DNA of 63,452 nucleotides from SFFI01 sp964398655 (GCA_964398655.1 CAYNNG010000008.1:1-63452); one strand, 5' to 3'. Positions 8,566 through 18,128 are shown, counted from the stretch's first letter. Notes: a model not told the origin generated them from the sequence alone. Made by a program: numbers and translations.

Positions 8566-9234
8566 ATGGCAGAAAAACTCATACCTGCGGCCATCTTCGA
8601 CCTAGATGGCACCCTCATTTACACCCTGGCCTGTCTGGCTAAATCCGGCAACGCTATGCTGGAGTCCTACGGACTTGAGCCCTACCCGGTTGAGGACTTC
8701 AAAATGCTCGTGGGCAATGGCAGCCGCATATTGGTGGAACGCATGTTGGCGGGACGCCAGTCTGACCTGGACCTTGATCAAGCCTTGGACCGCTACCTGG
8801 CTTGCTTCCGGGAAAACGTCCTCTACAATCTAGAGGCCTATGCTGGCTTGCCCGAGAGCCTCCAAGAGCTAAAAGCTCAAGGATATCTTTTGGCCGTCTT
8901 AACCAACAAGCCCGATGAACTGGCTAAGACCACCATTGAAGCCTGTTATCCTCCAGGCTTTTTCTCGGTGATCCGGGGTCAGAGGCCGGGCGTGCCAATT
9001 AAGCCTGATCCCAGTCTCCTGCCCGCCTTCTTGGCAGAAATCGGAGCAGATCCGCAAAGGTCTGTGTTTGTGGGCGATTCCGCGGTGGATATACAGACGG
9101 CTAAAACCGCCGGCCTTAAGTCAATCGGAGTATTATGGGGTTACCGAGGCCAAGAAGAACTAGAAGCAGCAGGGGCGGATATCCTGTTGGCAGATCCCCG
9201 GCAGCTGGTATCAGCCATAGCTAAACCCATCTAA
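8566..9234 (+). CDS. HAD-superfamily phosphatase, phosphoglycolate phosphatase-like
   Basis: Haloacid-dehalogenase hydrolase with an aspartyl-phosphate mechanism, of the Gph/PpaX type (222 aa). Motif I is FDLDGTL (nucleophile Asp12, acid/base Asp14), motif II is VLTNKP, motif III is the Lys in IKPDPS, and motif IV is VFVGDSAVDIQTA. The helical cap of about 60 residues after motif I fits the C1 class. The natural substrate (phosphoglycolate, pyrophosphate or another small phosphoester) cannot be told from sequence. The Shine-Dalgarno is weak (CAAGGA). It begins 53 bases from the divergent tRNA-Lys and is followed after 19 bases by a sirtuin gene, so the two probably form an operon. Confidence 0.85.
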   Translation: MAEKLIPAAIFDLDGTLIYTLACLAKSGNAMLESYGLEPYPVEDFKMLVGNGSRILVERMLAGRQSDLDLDQALDRYLACFRENVLYNLEAYAGLPESLQELKAQGYLLAVLTNKPDELAKTTIEACYPPGFFSVIRGQRPGVPIKPDPSLLPAFLAEIGADPQRSVFVGDSAVDIQTAKTAGLKSIGVLWGYRGQEELEAAGADILLADPRQLVSAIAKPI

Positions 9235-9253
9235 GTGTTGAAGGGAGCAGAAA

Positions 9254-10003
9254 ATGGACCAGGATAAGATCAAACAATTCGCTGACTTAATCAAAAATTC
9301 TAGCTATACCGTCTTCTTTGGCGGCGCGGGAGTCTCTACCGCAAGCGGGGTACCAGATTTCCGCTCGGCTACAGGCATCTATACCAAGCACGTCGGGGCC
9401 GAGCGGATCCTTACGCCTGGTTTTATGCATGCCCATCCTGAGGAGTTTTACGCTTTCAACCGGGAATACTTTTACCAAGAGGGCATCCTGCCCAATGACT
9501 GCCACAAGGTTTTAGCCGCCCTGGAAAAGGCCGGCAAACTGGACTTAGTCGTCACTCAGAATATTGATGGTCTCCATCAGGCAGCCGGATCGCAAAAAGT
9601 TGTCGAGCTGCATGGGTCTACCCTGCGCCAGTATTGCGAGAAATGTGGTAAACGCTACAGCTTAGATGAAGTAAAGGCCATGGACTTGGTGCCCCACTGC
9701 ACGGTGCCAGGCTGTGCAGGACTGATCCGGCCAGATATCGTGCTCTACGAAGAAGCCCTCAAAGAAGCAGATATTATCGCCGCCGTGGAAGCCATTTCAA
9801 GGGCTGACCTCTTAATCATTGGCGGCACTTCCCTCACCGTCTATCCCGCGGCCGGCCTGATCCAATACCAAAAAGCTACGGGTAAAAAGGTCCTGGTCAA
9901 TATGACCGCTACACCCTCCGACCGCATCGCGGACCTGATTATCCGGGACCCTATTGCCCAGGTATTTGCTCAGACTGCCCAAGAGTTAGACTTAGTCTTC
10001 TAG
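9254..10003 (+). CDS. cobB: NAD-dependent protein deacylase, Sir2 family
   Basis: Sirtuin that removes acyl groups from lysines, consuming NAD+ and giving O-acyl-ADP-ribose and nicotinamide. The 249-aa protein has the NAD-binding GGAGVSTASGVPDFR (about 23-37), TQNIDGLH (101-108), the catalytic His120 in ELHGS, a four-Cys zinc site (Cys128, Cys131, Cys149, Cys154), and GGTSLTVYPAAG. It sits 19 bases after a HAD phosphatase and ends at a strong bidirectional terminator. GAAGGGAG precedes the ATG. Whether it deacetylates or removes longer or acidic acyl groups is not settled by what I see. Confidence 0.93.
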   Translation: MDQDKIKQFADLIKNSSYTVFFGGAGVSTASGVPDFRSATGIYTKHVGAERILTPGFMHAHPEEFYAFNREYFYQEGILPNDCHKVLAALEKAGKLDLVVTQNIDGLHQAAGSQKVVELHGSTLRQYCEKCGKRYSLDEVKAMDLVPHCTVPGCAGLIRPDIVLYEEALKEADIIAAVEAISRADLLIIGGTSLTVYPAAGLIQYQKATGKKVLVNMTATPSDRIADLIIRDPIAQVFAQTAQELDLVF

Positions 10004-10040
10004 GCCTGTCCTGCGCCTAAGGGCGCTAGCTTCTAGCTAA

Positions 10041-10076
10041 AAAAGGGGTGCCCACGTGTGGGAGGCACCCCTTTTT
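10041..10076. terminator. Bidirectional terminator between sirtuin and kbl
   Basis: AAAAAGGGGTGCC / GGCACCCCTTTTT arms around a CACGTGTGGGA loop. T-runs on both strands serve the two convergent genes. Confidence 0.9.
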
Positions 10077-10134
10077 AATAAGCTTTCAAGTTAAGTCAAC
10101 TCGGCCCTAAGCTCAGGGCTGGCTGCTTTATAAC

Positions 10135-11322
10135 TTATAGGCCATATTTTTCTTTCATCTTGCCGAAGCATTCCAGAGCATAGTCCAGGTCTTCCTTGGT
10201 GTGGGCCGCGGAGATTTGTACCCGGATACGATCCTTACCACGAGGAACCACGGGGAACTTGAAGGCTACACAATAGACGCCCAGTTCCAGCATATCGTTG
10301 GCGATCTTAATGGCTTTGACAGGGTCATAGACCATGACAGGAACGATGGGGTGTACACCGTCAATGACATCCAGGCCTAGTTCCTTAACGCCTTTACGGA
10401 AGTATTCGGTATTTTCACGTACCTTGGCGATGCGTTCTGGCTCATCATCAATGAGCTTTAAAACTTCCAAGCTTGCAGAAGCCATGGCGGGGGCCAAAGT
10501 ATTGGAGAAGAGATAAGGACGGCTCTTTTCGCGCAGCCAGTGTATAACTTCCTTCTTAGCCAGAGTGAAGCCGCCAGAAGCGCCGCCGAGAGCCTTACCT
10601 AAGGTAGAGGTCATGATATCGACCCGGCCTTGTACGCCACAGAATTCAGGGGTGCCGCGTCCGTGCTCACCGACAAAGCCAGAAGCATGGCTGTCATCTA
10701 CCATAACCAGTGCATCATATTTTTCTGCCAGGTCGCAAATACCTTTGAGGTTGGCAATAATACCGTCCATGGAGAAAACACCGTCGGTAGCGATTAATTT
10801 AACTTTCGCGCCTGCGGCATCTGCGGCTTGCAGCTGCTTTTCCAGGTCTTCCATGTCGTTGTTCTTGTAGACAAAACGTTGGGCCTTGGACAGGCGGACG
10901 CCGTCAATAATGGAGGCATGGTTGAGTTCGTCAGAAATAATGGCATCTTCTTTGGTGGTAATGGTTTGGAAGAGGCCGCCGTTGGCGTCAAAGCAGGAGG
11001 AGTAGAGGATGGCATCTTCAAAGCCAAAGAATTTGGCCAGGGCCTGCTCTAAATCTTTGTGGATTTGCTGGGTGCCGCAGATGAAACGAACAGAAGAGAG
11101 TCCGTACCCCCATTTGTCATAGGATTCTTTAGCAGCTTTAATAATGCGGGGATTATTAGCTAGACCCAGGTAGTTATTGGCGCACATATTAATCACATTA
11201 TCCATTTTAGTGGTGTTAATGCGGTTGCCTTGAGGAACGGTAATTACACGCTCTTCAGCTACGGTGCCAGCATCGATGAGTTCTTGCAGGTTGTCTTGAA
11301 TTACTTTAATTCCGGTTTTCAT
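10135..11322 (-). CDS. kbl: Glycine C-acetyltransferase (2-amino-3-ketobutyrate CoA ligase)
   Basis: PLP enzyme that cleaves 2-amino-3-oxobutyrate with CoA to glycine and acetyl-CoA in threonine breakdown, or runs in reverse. It is 395 aa and belongs to the alpha-oxoamine synthase family. Visible motifs are NNYLGLANNP, GYGLSSVRFICGT, the cofactor-contacting VMVDDSHASGF and the Schiff-base Lys in STLGKALGG. A GGGAGG site precedes the ATG and a good promoter lies upstream. Threonine dehydrogenase (tdh), often adjacent, is absent from the window. The gene stands alone between a terminator and the yhaN gene. Confidence 0.93.
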   Translation of the reverse strand: MKTGIKVIQDNLQELIDAGTVAEERVITVPQGNRINTTKMDNVINMCANNYLGLANNPRIIKAAKESYDKWGYGLSSVRFICGTQQIHKDLEQALAKFFGFEDAILYSSCFDANGGLFQTITTKEDAIISDELNHASIIDGVRLSKAQRFVYKNNDMEDLEKQLQAADAAGAKVKLIATDGVFSMDGIIANLKGICDLAEKYDALVMVDDSHASGFVGEHGRGTPEFCGVQGRVDIMTSTLGKALGGASGGFTLAKKEVIHWLREKSRPYLFSNTLAPAMASASLEVLKLIDDEPERIAKVRENTEYFRKGVKELGLDVIDGVHPIVPVMVYDPVKAIKIANDMLELGVYCVAFKFPVVPRGKDRIRVQISAAHTKEDLDYALECFGKMKEKYGL

Positions 11323-11356
11323 AAAAGCCTCCCGTGCTTATTCTTGAACTATTGGC

Positions 11357-11385
11357 ATTATAGGCCCCTTGGCGGAAAGTTACAA
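11357..11385 (-). promoter_or_regulatory. Promoter of kbl
   Basis: Minus strand: -35 TTGTAA (11385-11380), 17-bp spacer, -10 TATAAT (11362-11357), 35 bases before the kbl start codon. Confidence 0.75.
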
Positions 11386-11527
11386 TTATTTCAGACCTAA
11401 ATCCAAGAATTCCGTGCCTTTGTAAAGACAGCGGGGCAAGGCCATAAGACAAGAGGCTTGAAGCTCAACAGGGACCTTCAGACGTCTGCTTGTAGAGCGA
11501 GGGGTGGAAAAACACCAAAGGGTTAGG

Positions 11528-13864
11528 CTAGGTCAAGCGGGTCAGTTCTAAAACTTTGAGCCCCCTGCTTTCCGCAATCTGCCGCATGTTGTGAGATGCA
11601 GTGCACAAAATAATCTGGCGGCCGGTATTCTGGGCATAGTTCGTGAGGGCAGTCAGGGCATTTTCCCATCTGTCTTGGTCTAGGCTGCTGAGGCTATCGT
11701 CTAAAAAGAGTGGCAGGTTAAGATTTTGGGCTTCCGCCAGCATGTCGGCCAGGGCCAAACGCAAGGATAAGTAAACCAAGTCTCGAGTACCTGTGCTGTA
11801 ATAGGCGTCCTCGTGGTAATGACCGTCCTGGCTAGAGACCAAGGCCAGGTCTCCCTCCGCAGAAACTTGCACTTCTTGATAGCGGCCCTGGGTCAACTCT
11901 CGGAGCCAAGCCTGAGATTTAGTCTGGAGCTGGGGCTGGAATTGCAGCTGATAATCTTTGAGGGCACGGGTCAAGATGGCCTGGGCCAGTTTTACTACCC
12001 TATATTCCTGGTCTTTTTGAGCCAAGTCCTGACGGGCTTCCGTCAAGGCTGCCTCCAAGTTGGCCGTGTCTTTGCCCTGGACTTCCAGGCTCGCTAATTC
12101 AGCCTTTTGGTCCGCCAGTTGCTCGCGCAAAACCTGGGCCGCGGCCCTAAGTTCTGCCCTATCTTGATCAGGTCCCTGGGCTAGCTGCGGCCAGGCTGTC
12201 AGCAGGTCCGTTAAGGCTTTTTCCGTCCTCTGCGCTTCCTTCTGAGCCGCCTCATAGTCGGCCTGCATTTGCCGCAAGTCCTCTGGGCTGTACGGCTCAA
12301 GACTTTCGGCTTCCAAAGCTCGAACCTGGGCACTCAGCGAAAAGTTTTTCACCTTATCCCAAGCAGCCAGGGGATCCTGGTCTCCTAGCTCTGGATACCA
12401 GGGCTTCAGGGTCAGACGGAAGTCCTGCCGTGCAGCTTCATAACGGCGCAGGGCAGCTTGATACATATGGAAACGGGCCTGCCTCTCCCCTTCTTTTTTG
12501 GCTAGGTCTTCTTCAATCCGCTCTAAATACCAGGCAGCGCGATTGCTCTTTTCTTTGGCTGCCTGGCTGGCCTCCACATACCGGTGCCGGCGCGCCAAGG
12601 CAGCTTGATAATCTTGGAGACGGCCTTGCTCGCTAAATCTCACGAGAGCGAAAATCACGAGGCTTGCGCCCACCAAACCCAAGCCGATGCCAAGAACAGG
12701 GATTTTGGTGAAGACGGAGAGGATAAAAATTATCACCAGACTGAGACCCAGGCCGGCCGCCAGAACCAGGAGAGACCAGCTAGGCGGTCTTTGCGAAGGA
12801 ATCTGGTCTAGTCCCAATTCTTGGATCTTCGCCTGCAGGTACTGCTGTTTGTGGTCGGCTTGGCTGGAAGCCTGGCGGGCTTGATGGAGCTGCAGGCTAA
12901 GCTGGCGGATATCTTCCTCGGCTTGACGCAAATTGTCTCCGGTCTGCTGCAGTTCCTGGCTCAAACGGGCAAGCTGGTCAGCCTTCTGGCCTAAGAGGCC
13001 CAATTCACGAGCTGGCAGTGCCTGTAGCTTTTGCTGGTCTGGGGGCAGTTGGGCCTTGGCCTGATCAAGCTGGGCCGCTTTGCGCTTCTGGTAGTCTGAC
13101 CACGGCTGCATGTGGGCCCGCAGCAGGGCTAGATCTGACTCCAGCTGATAATAGGTCAAACCTGCCTCTGTCACCGCAAGGCGGTCTTCCAGAAGTTTAT
13201 TCCGGCCGCGGCTGGCCTGGATAGCCTGGTCACGGTTTACCGCAGCCTCCAGTTCCTGTTCTAAAGTTTCCACCTGAGCCAGGGCCTCACCCAGGAGTCC
13301 TCCCTGGCTGCCTGCTCCCAGTATCCGCGCTTCCTTTTGCAGCTGGTCGCCTAAAAGGCTCGTGGCCTGGTCCTCGCTGCCCGTAGCCTGGAGCTGCAGA
13401 ATAACCTGGTTAAGAGCCTGGGGATTGGCTGCCTCCTGAGGCTGGGCGACCAAACATGCCAAAGTGAAGTTATCCTCGCTCAGCTTTAAGAGATCCAAAC
13501 CAGGCTGGTCAGGATGAGCTAGGTCTACATTCTGATAAAGGCTTTGGTTATAGAGGGTGACCTGGTCTTCAGACCTTACCCGGCCAAACTTGCGCTCCAG
13601 CCTATAGGTCTGACCCTGAAGCTCAAAGGTTAGACTTCCGCCCATCTCACCTGCGTGGTGCCAGGGCTGATAAAGCTGGCGGGCATTCTTCTCCAGATTC
13701 TGACTGCGCCTGCCCAGTCCGTAAAACATGGCACGCACAAAAGCCAAGATAGTAGACTTCCCCGATTCGTTAGGGCCGTAAAGCAGGCTAAAGCCCTGAT
13801 CAGGCTGCCAGGAAAAATTGCGGAGGCCCCCAAAGGCCTGGATGTTTAGCTCCAAGATACGCAT
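11528..13864 (-). CDS. Rad50/SbcC-like ATPase of the YhaN type
   Basis: SMC-like ATPase predicted to act with the neighbouring Mre11-like nuclease on DNA ends. The 778-aa protein has an N-terminal Walker A (LYGPNESGKST, about 28-38), a Q-rich coiled coil, two membrane-type hydrophobic stretches near the middle (starting LLVLAAGLGLSLVIIFIL and IPVLGIGLGLVG), a second coiled coil, and a C-terminal Walker B with D-loop (LFLDDSLSSLDQD). Internal membrane segments are typical of B. subtilis YhaN and separate it from SbcC. The start codon follows the nuclease stop codon with no gap, implying coupled translation. Codon use is rich in Leu, Gln and Ala. Confidence 0.85.
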   Translation of the reverse strand: MRILELNIQAFGGLRNFSWQPDQGFSLLYGPNESGKSTILAFVRAMFYGLGRRSQNLEKNARQLYQPWHHAGEMGGSLTFELQGQTYRLERKFGRVRSEDQVTLYNQSLYQNVDLAHPDQPGLDLLKLSEDNFTLACLVAQPQEAANPQALNQVILQLQATGSEDQATSLLGDQLQKEARILGAGSQGGLLGEALAQVETLEQELEAAVNRDQAIQASRGRNKLLEDRLAVTEAGLTYYQLESDLALLRAHMQPWSDYQKRKAAQLDQAKAQLPPDQQKLQALPARELGLLGQKADQLARLSQELQQTGDNLRQAEEDIRQLSLQLHQARQASSQADHKQQYLQAKIQELGLDQIPSQRPPSWSLLVLAAGLGLSLVIIFILSVFTKIPVLGIGLGLVGASLVIFALVRFSEQGRLQDYQAALARRHRYVEASQAAKEKSNRAAWYLERIEEDLAKKEGERQARFHMYQAALRRYEAARQDFRLTLKPWYPELGDQDPLAAWDKVKNFSLSAQVRALEAESLEPYSPEDLRQMQADYEAAQKEAQRTEKALTDLLTAWPQLAQGPDQDRAELRAAAQVLREQLADQKAELASLEVQGKDTANLEAALTEARQDLAQKDQEYRVVKLAQAILTRALKDYQLQFQPQLQTKSQAWLRELTQGRYQEVQVSAEGDLALVSSQDGHYHEDAYYSTGTRDLVYLSLRLALADMLAEAQNLNLPLFLDDSLSSLDQDRWENALTALTNYAQNTGRQIILCTASHNMRQIAESRGLKVLELTRLT

Positions 13865-15136
13865 CTAGTCCTCCTCCGCCTCCGCCAAGCCGGCATACAG
13901 TTTGTCTGTCGCCAGGCGTAACAGGACCTGCTGCTGGTCTGTGGGAAGACGGCGGAGGTCCCGCAGCTGCTGGCTCAGCTCATCTTCCTGGTCCAGAAAT
14001 AAAGTTTGAAAACTCGTTTCGTCCATACGGGGACTAGTTAAAAGAGCCTGGGCCAGATCGGCAAGTTGGGCTCTCAAGCTGGGTTCGTGACTGTAACGGC
14101 TCCAATCAGCGGGGGCCAGACTCCGATCCTCAAGTTCTAGGTAAAAAACCTGGTCTGCCAGGAGCTGTCGCAGAAAAGTCAGCTCAATCCGGCCGGGACG
14201 TGTGCCTTTAAGTCTCAGCTTAAACAGGTCACGGTCAGGATGTTCCGATAAACTTTTCAGCTTGTCTTGCAGGGCCTGGCCAATTTGTAAGTTAAGGTCT
14301 TGGTCCAGCTCAAAGTTAAGTTGGTCTAAGTTCAGGTCGGCCCTATAAAAGCAGGGTCCTGGAGTTTGAATAAATTTTATGTCAAGCCTGACCGGGGAAC
14401 GAAGACCTGCCGGAGGCTGCTGTTTAGCCACGCGTCCCGCATAAAAGCCTTTGGGGCCTATTTCATCGAATCCCCTACCCATAAGGCAGCCCGGATAAAG
14501 GTAAGAGCCCTCCCCCCGTCCTCCACTGTTCAGGACTTCCGAGGCCTGATGGTGGTGGCCTAAAATGGCCAAGTCCAGGCCGGACGAGGCCAGCCAGGCT
14601 TGAGGAATAGGGTTGTAGCGCGAAGTCTGACCAGACTTTACCAAGTCACCATGTAACAGTAATAGGTTGAAATAGCCCGGATCTAAGGTCGGGTCGAATT
14701 CTTCAAACAGACATTGATCAGCTGACCGGCTAAAAAAGGGTGAGGCATAGACGCGGAGTTTGTGCCGGGGGCTCTGCCAGCACTCACCGGTATGCTGGAT
14801 AATATGCAGCTGGTCTCTGCCCTTTAGCTGGTCCCAGAGCCCGCCTGCAAAATAAGGATCGTGATTTCCGGGTACCACCACTACCAGGGTTTCCGGACAA
14901 AGAGCTAAGCCCTGCTGAAAGCTTTTCAGCAGGGCTGGTGAAGGATTTATCCGATCAAAGACGTCACCCGTCAGAAAGAGATAATCCAGCGTGTGACGCG
15001 CACAATACTTGCAAAGGCTATAAAAGGCTTCCAGCTGAGCTTGGCCTAAGATGTCGGCTTGCGCCTGGTTCAAGTAAGCAAAGCTGCTTCCCAAATGCAG
15101 GTCGCCGGCTGCAGCCAGGCTGAAAGCGATAGCCAT
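13865..15136 (-). CDS. Mre11/SbcD-like DNA repair exonuclease of the YhaO type
   Basis: Calcineurin-like metallophosphoesterase (423 aa) with the Mre11 motif set: DLHLGS, TGDVFDR, GNHDP, LLLHGD and LGHHHQ, which form the two-metal site. The C-terminal region of about 180 residues is the less conserved capping domain. It is immediately followed by the YhaN-like ATPase (abutting genes), so the two probably form a nuclease-ATPase complex analogous to SbcD-SbcC. It lies eight bases downstream of nfnB, but a functional link to that gene is unlikely. Confidence 0.88.
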   Translation of the reverse strand: MAIAFSLAAAGDLHLGSSFAYLNQAQADILGQAQLEAFYSLCKYCARHTLDYLFLTGDVFDRINPSPALLKSFQQGLALCPETLVVVVPGNHDPYFAGGLWDQLKGRDQLHIIQHTGECWQSPRHKLRVYASPFFSRSADQCLFEEFDPTLDPGYFNLLLLHGDLVKSGQTSRYNPIPQAWLASSGLDLAILGHHHQASEVLNSGGRGEGSYLYPGCLMGRGFDEIGPKGFYAGRVAKQQPPAGLRSPVRLDIKFIQTPGPCFYRADLNLDQLNFELDQDLNLQIGQALQDKLKSLSEHPDRDLFKLRLKGTRPGRIELTFLRQLLADQVFYLELEDRSLAPADWSRYSHEPSLRAQLADLAQALLTSPRMDETSFQTLFLDQEDELSQQLRDLRRLPTDQQQVLLRLATDKLYAGLAEAEED

Positions 15137-15144
15137 AAACTTAC

Positions 15145-16560
15145 CTAGGCTTTTTGCCCTTGCAGGTAGGCATCGATGGATTTAGCCGCGGTCTTACCTG
15201 CGCCCATAGCCAAGATAACCGTAGCTGCACCCGTAACAGCATCGCCGCCGGCGTATACACCAGGCTTAGAGGTAGCCATAGTTTCGGGATCTACAATGAT
15301 GCCGCCCCAGTCCTCGCATTTAAGGTCAGGTGTAGTCTGTCTCAGCAAGGGGTTGGGGGACTGGCCAATAGCCATGATCACAGTCTCTACCGGGATCTCA
15401 TGCTCTGAGCCTTCAATCGCGATAGGTCTTCTGCGGCCAGATTCGTCTGGTTCGCCCAGCTCCATAGAGACAACTTCTATGGCTTTGACCCAACCGTCTT
15501 CACCCACAATTTTTGTAGGATTGTTGAGCAGCTTAAACTGGACACCCTCTTCCTTGGCGTGGTGAACTTCTTCTGCCCTAGCAGGAAGTTCGGCTTCCGA
15601 CCTGCGGTAAACGATATACACATTTTCCGCGCCTAAACGCAGAGCAGTACGAGCTGCGTCCATGGCAACGTTACCGCCACCTACGACAGCCACATGTTTT
15701 CCCACCTGAATGGGGGTTGCGGATTCAGGCCAAGCGTAAGCGTGCATGAGGTTAGACCGGGTCAAAAACTCGTTGGCAGAGTAAACTCCGTTGAGGTTGG
15801 TTCCGGGGATATGCATGAAGTGGGGCAGGCCAGCGCCAGAGCCTAAGAAGACAGCTTCAAAGCCATATTTATGCATGAGCTCATCAACAGACATGGTGGC
15901 GCCGATGACCATATTCGTTTCAATTTTTACGCCGCATTGGACCAGGAGGCTGATTTCCTTTTGGACCAAAGCCTTGGGCAGACGGAATTCAGGAATACCA
16001 TACATCAGAACGCCGCCAGCAACGTGCAAGGATTCGAAGACTGTGACTTCATAGCCCTTATTGGCCAGGTCTCCAGCACAGGTAAGTCCTGCAGGGCCTG
16101 CGCCCACGATTGCTACCTTATGGCCGTTAGTGTGGGCGGGGCAGACTTCGGGGTGGTCGGTCTCCATATATTTGTCCGCAACAAAACGCTCGAGTCTACC
16201 AATACCTACAGGCTCGCCCTTAATGCCACGTACGCATTTCATCTCACATTGGTCTTCTTGAGGGCAGACCCGGCCGCAGATCGCGGGTAAGGAGTTAGTC
16301 TGTTTAATAATATTGTAGGCGGCTTCGTAGTCACCCTCTTCGACTTTGGCAATAAAGTCAGGGATTTGTACGTGCACAGGGCAGCCGTCTACGCAGGGTT
16401 TGTTTTTGCAATGCAGGCAGCGGGTGGCCTCTTCGTGGGCCATTTCTTCCGTATAGCCTAAGGCAACTTCTGAGAAGTTTTTATTGCGTACTTGAGGATC
16501 CTGCTCAGGAATAGGAGTCTTCTTCAAAGTCATATTAGGAATTCTCTTGGCCTCACTCAT
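15145..16560 (-). CDS. nfnB: NfnB: NADH-dependent ferredoxin:NADP+ oxidoreductase, large subunit
   Basis: With NfnA it forms an electron-bifurcating transhydrogenase coupling NADPH, NAD+ and ferredoxin. The 471-aa protein resembles the glutamate synthase small subunit. N-terminal Cys clusters (RCLHCKNKPCVDGCP and ICGRVCPQEDQCEMKC) bind two [4Fe-4S] centres. There is an FAD-binding GAGPAGL, an NADPH site GGGNVAMDAART and a C-terminal GGDAVTGAATVILAMG. Its ATG overlaps the nfnA stop (TAATG). An NfnA partner and the absence of a GltB subunit favour Nfn over GltD. Confidence 0.9.
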   Translation of the reverse strand: MSEAKRIPNMTLKKTPIPEQDPQVRNKNFSEVALGYTEEMAHEEATRCLHCKNKPCVDGCPVHVQIPDFIAKVEEGDYEAAYNIIKQTNSLPAICGRVCPQEDQCEMKCVRGIKGEPVGIGRLERFVADKYMETDHPEVCPAHTNGHKVAIVGAGPAGLTCAGDLANKGYEVTVFESLHVAGGVLMYGIPEFRLPKALVQKEISLLVQCGVKIETNMVIGATMSVDELMHKYGFEAVFLGSGAGLPHFMHIPGTNLNGVYSANEFLTRSNLMHAYAWPESATPIQVGKHVAVVGGGNVAMDAARTALRLGAENVYIVYRRSEAELPARAEEVHHAKEEGVQFKLLNNPTKIVGEDGWVKAIEVVSMELGEPDESGRRRPIAIEGSEHEIPVETVIMAIGQSPNPLLRQTTPDLKCEDWGGIIVDPETMATSKPGVYAGGDAVTGAATVILAMGAGKTAAKSIDAYLQGQKA

Positions 16561-17408
16561 TAGCGCACCTCCCCAGTTAAGTTACAAATATGGGCTTCTT
16601 TATCTTGCTTTTCTTGTGTCGCGTAAATTCTGGACCGGGCCATAGCCTCAGCAAAATCCACCTTATGGCCGTCAAAGTCAGGGCCATCTACGCAGGCAAA
16701 CTTGGTCTCTCCACCCACGGTCAGACGGCAGCAGCCGCACATTCCAGTACCGTCAATCATGATGGTATTCATAGAAACTGTGGTGGGAATATCGTATTTA
16801 GCAGTCAGGTCACAGGTAACCTTCATCATGATCATAGGTCCAATCACGATAGCATGGTCATACTTGGTGCCTTCGTCTATTAATTGCTGCAGGATATCCG
16901 AGCAAAAGCCCTTGGTTCCGTTGGAGCCATCATCCGTGGTGATGAAGCAGCGGTTAGAGTTGGCTTTCATCTCGTCTTCCAGAATAATAATGTCTTTATT
17001 GCGGAAGCCAGCAATCATGTCTACATCAGCGCCCAGTTCGTGGGCAGCCTTACAGACGGGGTAGGCAATAGCAGCACCTAGGCCGCCGCCGATTACAGCA
17101 ATTTTTTTGCCTTTGAATTGTTCGAGTTCAGAGGCTTTTCCCAGAGGGCCGACGAAGTCTTGAATGTATTCGCCCTCTTCTTTGGCGCCCAGTTCCATGG
17201 TAGAACGGCCAACCTCTTGGAAAATGATGCGGACTCCGCCGCGTTCTTTATCGACGCCAGCCACGGTCAAGGGGACCCGCTCACCAATTTCATTGACCCG
17301 GAAGATAATGAATTGACCAGGTTTGGCTTTTTCTGCCACGTATGGGGCCTCAATGAGCATATCTACGCTTTCATTGTTTAGGCGGCGTTTTTGAAGAATC
17401 TTGTACAA
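16560..17408 (-). CDS. nfnA: NfnA: ferredoxin:NADP+ oxidoreductase, small subunit
   Basis: The 282-aa flavoprotein resembles PyrK/SudB (sulfide dehydrogenase beta). It has an N-terminal FAD-binding barrel with RVPLTVAG, an NAD site at GGGLGAAIAYPV (about 107-118), and a C-terminal [2Fe-2S] loop with clustered cysteines (GTGMCGCCRLTV, Cys224, 226, 227 and Cys239). It would deliver NAD(H) electrons to NfnB, with which it overlaps. AAAGGAGG precedes the start. The 204 bases upstream, shared with the divergent ferritin gene, presumably carry promoters for both, but I could not define one confidently for nfnA. Confidence 0.9.
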   Translation of the reverse strand: MYKILQKRRLNNESVDMLIEAPYVAEKAKPGQFIIFRVNEIGERVPLTVAGVDKERGGVRIIFQEVGRSTMELGAKEEGEYIQDFVGPLGKASELEQFKGKKIAVIGGGLGAAIAYPVCKAAHELGADVDMIAGFRNKDIIILEDEMKANSNRCFITTDDGSNGTKGFCSDILQQLIDEGTKYDHAIVIGPMIMMKVTCDLTAKYDIPTTVSMNTIMIDGTGMCGCCRLTVGGETKFACVDGPDFDGHKVDFAEAMARSRIYATQEKQDKEAHICNLTGEVR

Positions 17409-17612
17409 GTGTCTACCTCCTTTTGCCAGCTGCTATCGGTTTTATCCATAATAAAAAAACCGTAACCTACAGGATTTCCTCATGAAGTATAACATAATTA
17501 ATTAACAGGTAACGAAAGTAACTGCTAAGGAAATATAAAATACTTAAGATAAAACGTAGCAAGTAAGACTTGCCCTAGAAAAGTTAAAGATTAGTAAAAG
17601 GAGATACTAACT

Positions 17613-18128
17613 ATGGATAAAGATTTAAACAAAGCTTTCAACCTGCAGATGAACTACGAATTATATTCCGCCTACCTCTATTTAGGTATGTCTGAATGGT
17701 TAATGCGCCACGGTTGGATTGGCGCTTCCCATTGGATGGCTGTACAAGCCCGCGAAGAAATGACTCACGCTGAAGGTTTGATGCGCTGGGTTCAAAGACA
17801 TGATGGCGAAGTAGAGCTTCCGGCCATTGATGCTGTAGAAATCAAATTTGACTCCGTATTGGATGTATTTGAACAAGCTCTGGCTCACGAAAAACAAATC
17901 ACCGAAAACATCAACAAGCTGGTTGAAGCATCCAAGAAGAGCGCTGACCGTGCTTCCAAGATTTTCCTAGATTGGTATGTTATGGAGCAGGTTGAGGAAG
18001 AAGAGAACGCCCGCGACAACATCCTGGGCATCCAACTCTGCAAGGATGATCGTGCTGCCCTCATCGCTTGGGACCATGGCATGATGCAGCGTGAATTCCA
18101 TCACGCCGAAATTCCTTATCTGGACTAA
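17613..18128 (+). CDS. ftnA: Non-heme ferritin
   Basis: Iron-storage protein that forms 24-mer cages and oxidises Fe2+ at a di-iron centre. The 171-aa four-helix protein keeps the ferroxidase ligands expected for bacterial FtnA: Glu16, Glu49, His52, Glu93 and Gln126/Glu129 in WYVMEQVEEE. AAAGGAG precedes the ATG. It is divergent from the iron-sulfur enzyme genes nfnAB and is followed by its own strong terminator, so it is monocistronic. Confidence 0.95.
   Translation: MDKDLNKAFNLQMNYELYSAYLYLGMSEWLMRHGWIGASHWMAVQAREEMTHAEGLMRWVQRHDGEVELPAIDAVEIKFDSVLDVFEQALAHEKQITENINKLVEASKKSADRASKIFLDWYVMEQVEEEENARDNILGIQLCKDDRAALIAWDHGMMQREFHHAEIPYLD

Noticed and set aside
15145..17408. Reading the pair as glutamate synthase small subunit plus dihydroorotate dehydrogenase electron-transfer subunit
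   Set aside because: The overlap of the two genes and the absence of gltB and pyrD fit NfnAB better.
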